A stretch of 41,670 nucleotides of DNA from contig MNCI01001825.1 in assembly GCA_015680685.1 (NCBI GenBank), positions 771,927-813,596 on the forward strand, in the 5' to 3' direction. The notes below the pieces were generated by a model. It was not told where the DNA came from, searched no databases, and saw only the letters and a list, made by a program, of their open reading frames with translations. The translations under genes and the position numbers were made by a program. The DNA comes from Gnetum montanum (Eukaryota; Streptophyta; Gnetopsida; Gnetales; Gnetaceae). Positions 10,045 through 18,920 of this stretch are shown here, one piece after another (position 1 is the stretch's first letter; every line of letters begins with the position of its first letter).

Positions 10045-13000
10045 TTACAACACACATGATTTGACACACACATGACACAACATCAACTTTACTGATGCGC
10101 CAAGTGCCCAAATATACAAAGAAAGGAAAATTACAAAAATGGTGGTGTTCAAAGAAAAAATTGAACACCCTGTCAATCCTAGACTCTCTCCTATGTAGAA
10201 AGATGCAAAACTGTTCGAAGAATATCACACCGTCCCCGGTGGTGGTGGTTCCGATAGACCTTCACTAGCCCCTGGCCCATGCTACAGTGGTGGCATGGAT
10301 GATGGCTACCTTGCAATAACTTTAACTTTTGGAGGCAACCAGAAAGCCTCCAAGAGTGCCCTCATTTTTTCCTTCTTACTTCTAGGATTGTTCACTGTCC
10401 AGGAGGCTTCACCAATGTGTGTCGAGACTGGAAACTCCGAAGGGTACGGTAGCGTAGGGAAAAGTTCTTTCAAATTCACAAACTACACTACGAACTATTT
10501 TCATTCGATGTCGAATGCTCGAATTGATGTTTGCAGCTATTGGTAGTCATTCATTTAACAGGCCAAGTTCTCTACGACCGCACATTATCCTTCAAAACGC
10601 GTGCAAAGAACCTCGACTTCCGCATTTGCTGCTTCCAATTTTTGCTTTGTGGCTTTGTGCACTTTGAACTCGCCCTCATATAAAGAATACGAGGGAACCA
10701 CTTGCTTCTACAGGTCAAACCGTGGCCTCCCAGCTGTTAGCATAGCCAGGTTTGCATAGCAAAGGTTGGCCAACCCCATGTATTCTGTCATCTCTTCAAT
10801 CTATACTTTTTTGAGGTGGATTTCTGCCTGGTTGTAGGCATTCGACCCATCAAAGATAGGTTGTCATACCTCACCTCCTTCTCAGAGCTATTAGAGCGCC
10901 TAGTTCATTTTAGCCTTGGTGACTTGAATTTGTTTCTCATTCACTTCTTTTTGCAATCCCACTTGGTCCCTGTAATGATTCTTGACTTTTTCAGATTTAA
11001 GGGCCTCATTCTTCCAAGTGGTGATTTCGATGGATGATTTTTGTCATAAGGTTTGAACCTCCTCCATGGATAGATTCTGATTCTCAACGGCCAACCTTCA
11101 CACATCAGCATTCACTCTAGCTAGCTCTTCCTACTATTGGTGAATAAAGTTTTTCATGTGCTCATTTTTAGCACCAACATTACGCAAGCAATGGACCTCC
11201 ATAGTCAACCTGACGTTCTTCTGGTGAACCTCTGTTAAGTCCTTGTTTAAATGATATGTTTGAGCATCTGCCAAAGATTTATTAAGGATCACTGACTCTC
11301 ACTCATCCTCAAGTATCTGGAGTTTAACCTAAAGGTTTTGAAAGGCTTTATCTCTGGTGAGCTCATGGTTGAGAAGAGATGAATCGGCAAGTTGGGTCCT
11401 TAATTGGGCAACTTCTGTTGTCAAGTGTTGATAAGTGGCTTGCGCAGCTTTAAGTTGCCCTTCTAAAATGAGGCTCTTACCCCTTGCCGAGAGCTACTCT
11501 GACTAGGTTGCAGTGATGTTATCTGGAAGGTCAAAGACATCCGGAAGTAGTTGCCCAGTTCCCACCAGTCGGTCCAACAGTTCTTCATGTTATGCTACAT
11601 CAATCTTGCTATGTGAAGTTATGGCGAATGCCTGTATATCTTGAAGTCCATGCACATTTGGTATAGGCACTGCCGGTGTATTGAGGGCTGTAGCAATTGT
11701 ATTAGAAACCACTTTGATTGCAATCTCCTATCCTTGGTGCTGCATCACCAGGACTATCACCCCTTTGCCATCTTCTAAGCGTGCTGAGAAAGTAGCAGCA
11801 TTTCCTAAAATTTCAGGAAATAACTATTGAGTGGATACCATTACTTCTCGGACGCTATGATTCGTTCTTGCAGGTACTTGCATTCAGGCGGCAGAAAACA
11901 TCAGCCTTACTCTTTTTGCCGAACTGACTGATCGAGCCACTTGCTCCAGGTAGCTCATTGCAGGGTGATAGACTGAAGGGTCTTTCCCTCCACCGATCCT
12001 TCCAGATTGCTCTTATTGGCTTAAGAGCGATTGTCAGATTTCACGTATGTGTTCTGCGATAGTTTGCAAACCCGACCTTGTTGTTTGTGCAGGTGGTGGA
12101 GGTGGTTGCTACTCTTCCTTAGTGTGTGTAGTGGCTGGAGTCCTGTCCTTCATCATTTCCCTTCATGAGGCAATCAGGGTGTGCCAAAGTATATCATTGG
12201 CATACCGTGCTATCCTTTTCCATTTGCATAACTTTTTGATTAGACAAGGGAAGGAGAGAGCTCATCTTCCACGTTCACTTTCAACGAACCTCTTTTTGAT
12301 TTCTAAGAATAATAGCTATGGAAGGCTCATTGGGAATTTCCCACTTAAGGTGGCACATGCACGAGTGGAGAAGGCCGTGATTTTGCTAGGTCTCACCATT
12401 GGGTTTAGGTGGTAAAACGTGATCTTTGAATACATGTTCTCCGCGGTGGTCAGAGTGCTGAACTCCTTGCGATCCACCCCATAGCACTGCCTAATCCACT
12501 CCACTTTTACCTCAGGATTTGCTTGCTTTGGGATCTCTGCCACATCTTCTCTAGTCTCTTGCAACCCCCAGAGCCTACGCAATTGCTTCTGCAAAGTAAG
12601 AGACATAGATGTCTTTAATTCTTACCTTGGACCCCAGTTGCTGATTTGTCTAAAAGAGATAGTTCTCCCCTAGGTACCATTCACCACTGGTTGTGATGAC
12701 TGGCCACATAGGAGAATTTTGTAATTGAAGCCTCACATCTTCTAGTGCGTTCTCGAGAAATGGTCCAAAGTTTAACTCTTGTAGGACCATCCGTTGCACT
12801 TCTCCTGGCTTGATAGCATCAAGACATGCTTGGGTCAAGGTGACCTCAATCCGTGGTGCTATCCCTGGAGTTTCATCCCCTTGCGATTGCTCATTAGGAA
12901 TCTCCTCTTTGGGAATCTGATGGACAGATTCCACATCAGGTCCTTCGTGGAGGGGGCCAGTTACATGAGAGCCCTCCATGTACTCTGGTTGCTACATGCC

Positions 13001-13081
13001 TCATCTCCTTCTTGTTCATGGATGTTTGTCCCTAGGTTGTGATGGTTCTTTGTCCCTTGGATGCCTTAGTTTTGGTGCCAT
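10045..13081 (-). pseudogene. ORF3 of element A: plant-transposon-like domain, coiled coil, C-terminal membrane segment
   Basis: ATG at 13081 (MAPKLRHPRDKEPSQ) to TAA at 10047-10045. It is 3037 nt; leaving out a 37-nt splice-like junction (12625-12589) gives exactly 1000 codons. No other frameshift is needed, though 38 in-frame stops are present (20 TAG, 13 TGA, 5 TAA). Residues about 50-330 include TFYHLNPMVRPSKITAF and LSFPCLIKKLCK, which from memory resemble the putative plant transposon protein domain of plant retroelement ORFs. Residues about 330-510 have Pro-rich and mixed sequence. Residues about 510-800 are rich in Leu, Gln, Glu and Lys in heptad-like order (for example TEVAQLRTQLADSS), predicting a long coiled coil. 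The tail has PPPPG, then a hydrophobic stretch IFVIFLSLYIWALGASV about 20 residues from the end. The position after pol is where Athila elements carry an env-like gene. Function is unknown. Confidence 0.72.
12589..12625 (-). other. 37-nt splice-site-like junction inside ORF3
   Basis: The minus strand reads CCAAG, then GTAAGAATT, ending TTACTTTGCAG, then AAGCAATTG. Donor and acceptor both match plant consensus. Removing the 37 nt joins the two ORF3 frames without any other edit. It is shorter than functional plant introns I know of, so it may be a shrunken intron or a chance indel region. Confidence 0.4.
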
Positions 13082-13290
13082 CTACAATCAAACATAACCA
13101 CCAATTAGACTATGCACAAGTGGCTCAAAATGGCCCTCATATACCTTCTCAGTTTGACCAAGTTATGATGTTGGCATGGGCATTCCATTAGATCCCCAGG
13201 AGTGTTAATTGATGGATTAGAGCCAAAAATAACAAGAGATAAGTTGGAGTTTAAACTATTGTTTTCATTCTTCCCTTAAAGGTGTGAAGT

Positions 13291-13314
13291 CTTAATTAAT
13301 TAATTAATTAATTA
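13291..13314. repeat. (TTAA/TAAT)n microsatellite
   Basis: Six consecutive TAAT units in the element A spacer, just left of the internal purine tract. Confidence 0.8.
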
Positions 13315-13322
13315 CAAATAGG

Positions 13323-13349
13323 CTTCATCCCCCCCTCCCCTTCCACAAC
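13323..13349 (-). other. Internal second polypurine tract of element A
   Basis: The minus strand reads GTTGTGG, then a run of 20 bases of nearly pure purine, ending GGGGATGAAGCC. Both the left part and the trailing ATGAAG match the true 3' tract and LTR start (GTCGTGGGGGTATAATGAAG). Element B has GTTGTGGGGG at 2131-2122. Both tracts lie about 270-285 bp upstream of the ORF3 start. It could be a central-type plus-strand primer site or the relic of a former LTR junction. Confidence 0.5.
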
Positions 13350-13504
13350 TGAGAGCATACCTCCAAGTGCTTAAGAGGGGAAGGATCGGTTGATGTGGAT
13401 GCACGATAGAAAATGCAGGTGCATCAGAAGAAGTTAGATGGAAAAACGACAAAATCTCCCCTCAAGTTGTTTGCAAAATGGTGGAAAGTGTAAGGTATAG
13501 TGCG

Positions 13505-13615
13505 TATATATAGGGATTAAGTGCTGCGTTGATGGGGCTGCATATACGGGGCTACATCAACGGGGCCGTGTATATGTAGGGGGCTACATATATGAGGCCC
13601 CGTATACGTAGGGGG
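13505..13615 (-). promoter_or_regulatory. Internal U3-like promoter module upstream of ORF3
   Basis: The minus strand has five GC-rich blocks of the type CCCCGTATAY or GCCCCNTACATATA (13615-13525), followed by the TATA box CCTATATATACGCA (TATA at 13512-13505). The order and sequence style copy the U3 of element A's LTR (repeats 22085-22000, TATA 21980-21971). The module lies about 425 bp before the ORF3 start and could drive an ORF3-only transcript. Confidence 0.45.
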
Positions 13616-15298
13616 TCACACCTATTGACCAATGTTGACCAGCCCAGAAAAAACCCAAAAAGATGAATTTAAAATGTGAAATTGGAGTGGTTGAAGAGCG
13701 TAAGAGACTGGGAAAGCGACTGAGGACATGAGGAAGGTAAATCAAGCTAGAAATAGAGTCAAATGTAGGAGAACGTGGGGAAAAAGAACTTTGCAAAGAA
13801 GAAATCGAGCGATGGGGCCATGAAAACAATCAACCACAAAATCAAAAGGATGGGAAACTAACAAGCGGGGCTAGGAATATGCAAGTGGGTCCTACCCATA
13901 GCAGGTAGTAGCCTTAGGAGCCCTTGCATATCCTCAACACCAGAGTCCATGGGCCCTAGGGTTAAGAAATGATGCTCGCAAGCTAATACCCCTACCCAGG
14001 AGATCTCGCTAAGGCATTAGACGTACATGGAACACATGACAAACTTTTAAAACATAAGTTGGGTAGCGAGGTGAATTATGAAGAGGAGGGGACAAAGAGA
14101 GAGATGAGAGAATTAGACTTCCGATCATTGGTCACATGAAACCCTATGTGAAGTTGTGGTTAAGTGACCTGGTAGGACCTTTCTTGAGTTTAGACCCAAA
14201 ACCAACCTCATACAATGACATTGTAGCAACAGGCGAAGCCTTATCCATCCACCAAGGATCAAAGTGCACCCATAGGAAACCACCACTCCAACAAGCGTCA
14301 GAGGAAGGAAGTGAAATGGGACTAAGTTAGAGGGGACGGAGTGAGTCCCATAACTCGTTTTGGTGGCCTGTGAGAGCCAGTCTAAGGGGTGTGCTTTGAA
14401 TTCCCACATATTTATGATCTTATTTGTCATTTTCCTTTTATTTCGTGGGAACCACACCATGCAAAGACCCATGCTTGTTTGCATGCATTCGACCAAGGGA
14501 TATGATTTGAATCCTCATGTGTTTTTTTTTTTGAATTTTTGAATTTTTATGATGAGGACCACACCATGCAAGGTCGAATTTCCCAAGAGCTTCCTTGTAG
14601 AGAAGAACGTGGAGTGGTAAGAAATCTGTAAGGACACACCAACAACTTGGGGGACAGAAGAGGACAATGAATGTTGCATTTCCCTTGAAGTCACACCCGA
14701 TTCAAACCGTTGGGTCATCCTTGACTCTGGAAACTACACAGGTCACAGATTAATTACACTATTTTTAAGTGAAGGGGTTGCATGTTTCCAAAGGAAGGAA
14801 AACCATGCAGTGGGTGAATGGGTGGATGACGTGGGCTCACTGCCGATTTTATGAGATGAAAATAGATGTAACATCCAAGGACAATAATGTGAGGGTGGGA
14901 GCGAGATAACTAGGTGGACTATTTCACACGACCCCTCATAACGAAAATCATCTGCGCCAAACACCTGATGACAATAAGACGACTTATTAGCAACCATTTA
15001 AAAATTAAACACACACATGCATAAATAATCAAAAAAGAATTGGAAAAGTAATTAAAGAAAGGAAAAGTTAGTAAGAAGTGGCAAACATACAAATAATGTT
15101 GAAAAACAAAAAAGTGTAAAACAAAAAATTTCAAAAATAATGGGGAGCTTGGTAGGATGGATTAACATGGAGGACAGTCTCCCCCATGACTGGGTGGAAA
15201 GGGGGAGATGTGAAAAATAAAGTGAGGCTGTCTCAATGATGATGAGGTGGTAGCACTAGTTTGATGGAGTTCACAGAAAGGTTTTAGTTGTTGCCGGT
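13616..15298 (-). other. Element A spacer between integrase and ORF3
   Basis: No credible gene. It aligns with the spacer of B (about 2230-3170 and 4053-5030). At 14390-14478 and 14505-14572 there are two related modules, each beginning TTTGAATYCYCA and ending ACCACACCATGCAA; B has one. At 15000-15140 the coding strand is T-rich. Short frames on both strands here have low-complexity translations. Confidence 0.6.
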
Positions 15299-16474
15299 TC
15301 ACCAACTACGTTTTTGTGGGTCCTCAAGTTTGTGGATAAGCAAGGCCCTAGATGGGAAGGTTTCAGAGACAATGTAGGGTCCCTCCCACAATGTTTGAAA
15401 CTTGGTCAATTGTGGTACATGGGTGGGGTTCCAATACAATACCTTATCTCCACANGGTGGTACATGGGTGGGGTTCCAATACAATACCTTATCTCCACAT
15501 CTAAATGTGACCTTCCGAATCCTATGATCATGAAATTTTTTATTGTAAGCCTTGTGGATCTCATTTGAAGAAAGGGCCACTAATTGATTCTCATCTAGCA
15601 CACTTAGGTTGATAAGTCATTTGCTTTGTACTAGTGGTAGGTCAAGACCTAAGTCACTAGCTGTGGATAGTGTCTGGAGTTTTTCCTAGATCAGAAGTTT
15701 CAATAGCTTACCGTACACTAACTCATAGGGAGAGTAACCTATAGGACAAGTAGAGTAATAGGCCCAGAGGGCATCGTTAAGTTTGGTGCTCCAATCCCTC
15801 CTATATTTGCTGATGGTTCGAGTGAGGATCTTGGTGATCTCCCTATTGGTGACTTTGACCTGCCCATTGGCTTAAGGGTGATAAGGTGTTGTAAATTTAT
15901 GGGTAACCCCCAAGTGTTGCATGAGTTTACAAACAGTGACACCCGTGAAATGGGTCCCATTGTCTGAGATAAGTGCACGTGGCACTCCAAACCTATTGAC
16001 GATTTTTTGTTGAACAAATCATGTGGTGGTGTTTGAGGAATAATCGATGCCAGCTACTGCCTCCACCCACTTTGTGCAATAGTCCACAGCTACAATGATA
16101 TATGCCTTTCCATTGGACAGTGGTGTGATGGGTCCCATGAAATTGATGTCCCAAATGTTGAAGGGCTCTTGTGGTTGGATCCATTGTTGAGGTCCCTCCA
16201 AGTGTGTAGTCATCCCACCGTCTCTCTGCCATCGTTCACAAGAGCAGACGAACCATTATGCGTCCCTGAAAATTTTGGGCTAGTAATATCCTGCAAGTAG
16301 GATCTTAATGGTTGTGCATCGTCCATCATAGTGGTTCCAATAAGGGCCCTCATGAGCATCTTGGAGGACACGCAATGTATCATCATCAAGGACACACCAA
16401 CGAACCAGACCATCTACGCACACCTTATAAAGGTGGCCATTGATTTCCATGAAGCACTTGGCCTTATAGACAAA
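15299..16474 (-). pseudogene. Integrase of element A (degenerate, two catalytic residues lost)
   Basis: The zinc-binding N-terminal part is poorly kept (16413-16210, in another frame). The core begins IWDINFMGPITPLSNGKAY (about 16165-16110), where the expected catalytic Asp of DFMGP is Asn. The second catalytic block ALISDNGTHFTG (about 15985-15945) is intact. The third, normally GQVEV, reads GQVKV (about 15865-15850), replacing the catalytic Glu with Lys. Both losses are single G-to-A changes. The C-terminal part (15601-15299) has GDKVLYWNP and LWEGPYIV, typical of Ty3 integrase tails; no chromodomain is seen. It contains the 43-bp assembly duplication around N15455. Confidence 0.82.
15412..15499. 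repeat. 43-bp exact direct repeat separated by an N
   Basis: Bases 15412-15454 and 15457-15499 are identical, with NG between them. The repeat lies inside integrase and is absent from the homologous place in other copies, so it is most likely two contig ends joined without merging. Confidence 0.8.
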
Positions 16475-17931
16475 CTATTGTTTCTGTCGATGGTTCCACT
16501 CCTTTGGCAATTCTTGAGTTGTGAGGTAGGTGAGGATCTGGCTAAACCAAGGGGATTCCTTGGGCACTTGTGGATCGATTTCTCTTGCGAAGAGAAGTTC
16601 ATCGGGGAACTGGTCAGAGAGGGGCTCCTCCTCATCTGTGTCATCCCATCGCAACCGAGATAAGTGGTCAGCAACCACATTCTTGGTTCCCTTCTGATCT
16701 ACCCTGGTGAGATCAAATTCTTGAAGAATCACCATCCACCGTATGATGCAAGGGCTCACCATTGGTTTGTTCATCAGGAACTGAATGACACTACGGCCGA
16801 TATGCACGAACACCTTGTACCCGAGCACATAGTGTCAAAATTTTTCCAAGGCAAATACCACTGCCATCAACTCCTTTTCGGTGGTGGTGTAATTAAGTTG
16901 GGCACCCACAATGCTTCGGCTTGCACAATGAATATAGTATGGACATTTTTCATCATCACACTATGTAAACACGGCTCCCAATGCATAGTTGGACGCATCC
17001 ATCATGATGTGGTAAGGCTTGGACCAATTAGGTGCTCATAGAACTGAAGTCTCTACGAGTTTCTATTTAAGTGTTTGGAATGCAGATTCACATTCCCTGG
17101 TCTAGACGAACGAAGCATCTTTCTTCATGAGTTCCACCAACAACTTGGTGATTTTTGAGAAATTCTCGATGAAGTACCAGTAGTAACCAGTGTGGCCATC
17201 GAATGACCGAACATCTTTTACAGTGCTTGGTTGTCGGGTGATTCCTTGGATGACCCTGATTTTTTCACGATCCATGCTAATCCCTATCTGTGAAATACGG
17301 TGCCTCAACACAATGCCCTCTTGGACCATTAAGTGGCTTTTCTACTAGTTGAGCTATAGGTTAGCGTCCACACATCTTTTCAAAACTTGCTCAAGGTAGT
17401 CCAAGGCTTGATTGAATGTGTCCCCATAGGTAGAGAAGTCATCCATGAAGACTTCTACCCCATTGCTAATTTGTTGCTGGAAGATGCTGAGGGCAAGGCG
17501 TTGGAAAGTGGAAGGTGCATTACACAGGCCAAAAGGCACCTTTTTGTATGCAAAAGTCCCCTAGGGACTTGTGAAATTTGTCTTGGCTTGGTCCTCTAGT
17601 GTAATTTGGATTTGGTTATAGCCACTATAACCATCCAAAAAGCTATAATAACGATGCCTTGCAATGGTATCCAACACCTGGTCCACAAATGGGAGTGGGA
17701 AGTGATCCTTGAAGCTAGCCATGTTGAGCAATCAGAAATCTATATAGACCCTTAATTTTCCATCCTTCTTTGGCATGATAATGAGTGGACTGACCCATTC
17801 GCTATCGGCAATGGAATAGATGAACCCTACTTTTAGCAACTGCTTAGTTTCCTCTTTGACAACTTGCTTCAATTTGGGGTTTAACCGCCTTTGTGGTTGA
17901 CGTTGTGGCTTCATGGAGGGGTCAATATAAA
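16475..17931 (-). pseudogene. Reverse transcriptase and RNase H of element A (degenerate)
   Basis: One frame runs through with stops. The RT starts near LNPKLKQVVKEETKQLLKVG, then IADSEWVSPLIIMPKKDGK, LDGYSGYNQIQIT, VPFGLCNAPSTFQR, and the catalytic VFMDDFSTYGD (about 17455-17430), with both Asp residues present. MVQEGIVLRHRIS and KDVRSFDGHTGYY follow; the latter is normally SFLGHAGFY. RNase H is at about 17050-16640 with LGYKVFVHIGRSVIQFLMN, where the HTD box has changed to HIG, and DQKGTKNVVADHLSRL. The sequence style is Athila/Tat rather than chromovirus. Confidence 0.88.
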
Positions 17932-18920
17932 TCTAATGTTGGCAGACCCTGGGATCAACTCTGGTTAACTCAAGATATGACCATGTAAAAGTAGCATCCC
18001 ATTTGTTTACCACCTTCAACAACTTCTTCTTTTGTTCAGGAGTAAGGATGGCATTGATAATTACCGGTTTCCCATTCTGCAAAAAGGCATATTCTAAGTG
18101 GGTCGGTAAAGATTTGAGTTCCCAGGGCTCCTGTATTAAACTTTCAGGGATTTGCAACTATCCCCAATCATCATGATTATCAACAGTGGATACTTGTTGA
18201 TTAACCTCTTTCAAATTATCCATGCTCTCTATGTAGGCTTGTACAAGCCCCTCAGATGGTTCCATGCACAAGCTACTACTAGCAAGATCAGTGGTCAACC
18301 ACTGGATGCCTTCTTGATTTGTGGTTGCTGCATATAGGCACTGTTGAACTTGAGATTCCTCGGTACAATGACTGCATGCTTGAATAGATGTCTGCTTAGC
18401 GGACCATAGTTGTTGCACACAATTGCACCCGGAGTCACTGTACGCGATGCATGGAACATGCTTTTTCTCGATCTTTCCAAAAGGATTTTCCTTTGAAATT
18501 TCAAGGGAAAGATCTTGGAGTCCTAGTCTTGCATCCATTGTGCTCAGCCAGGCTCTTCCCATTATGATAAGAAAGTTCCCCTTGCAATTCTCCACATAAA
18601 TAATAAGGAAATCAGTAGGATAGGACCACCCACAAATGGTGGCTACAATGTCCTACACCAATCTGAAGGGAACAGTAATGGATTGGTCTGCCAGTTCAAG
18701 TGGAATGTTGCTCTTCTTTAATGGGGGAAGGTTCCAATTCTTGTACATGTCATGTGAAATCAAATTAACTCCTGACCCCTAATTCAGAAGGGTTTTACAT
18801 GGCTCATTTCCTACCACCTGAAGATAAATGAGGGGGCTTCCCGGATTAGTCAATTTCTAGGGAAGATGACTAGCCTTTATCCAATCGATCACTATGTGTG
18901 TGAGCATGACCATTTGTACG
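17932..18920 (-). pseudogene. Protease and protease-RT linker of element A (active site lost)
   Basis: LTHIVIDWIKASHLP and GSPLIYLQVVGNEPCKTLL lead to the active-site region (about 18790-18775). There the expected DSG reads Asn, stop, Gly, so the catalytic Asp is gone. VNLISHDMYKNW follows, then an open stretch 18595-18158 with IIMGRAWLSTMDA and linker sequence, and the NGKPVIINA segment (about 18075-18050) before RT. Element B keeps DSG at the same place. Confidence 0.78.

Noticed and set aside
12047-12415. Plus-strand frame of 122 codons with Cys/Gly-rich start
   Set aside because: It is antisense to ORF3, which has conserved frame and composition on the minus strand.
13082-13144. A 63-nt intron directly before the ORF3 start (GTATAT to TTGTAG with a CTAAT branch-like site)
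   Set aside because: The acceptor AG is not present in the homologous position of element B, and the length is at the lower limit for plant introns; the evidence is too weak to call.
16331-17041. Plus-strand frames of 110 and 125 codons
   Set aside because: They are antisense to RNase H and integrase of element A; the domain motifs are on the minus strand.
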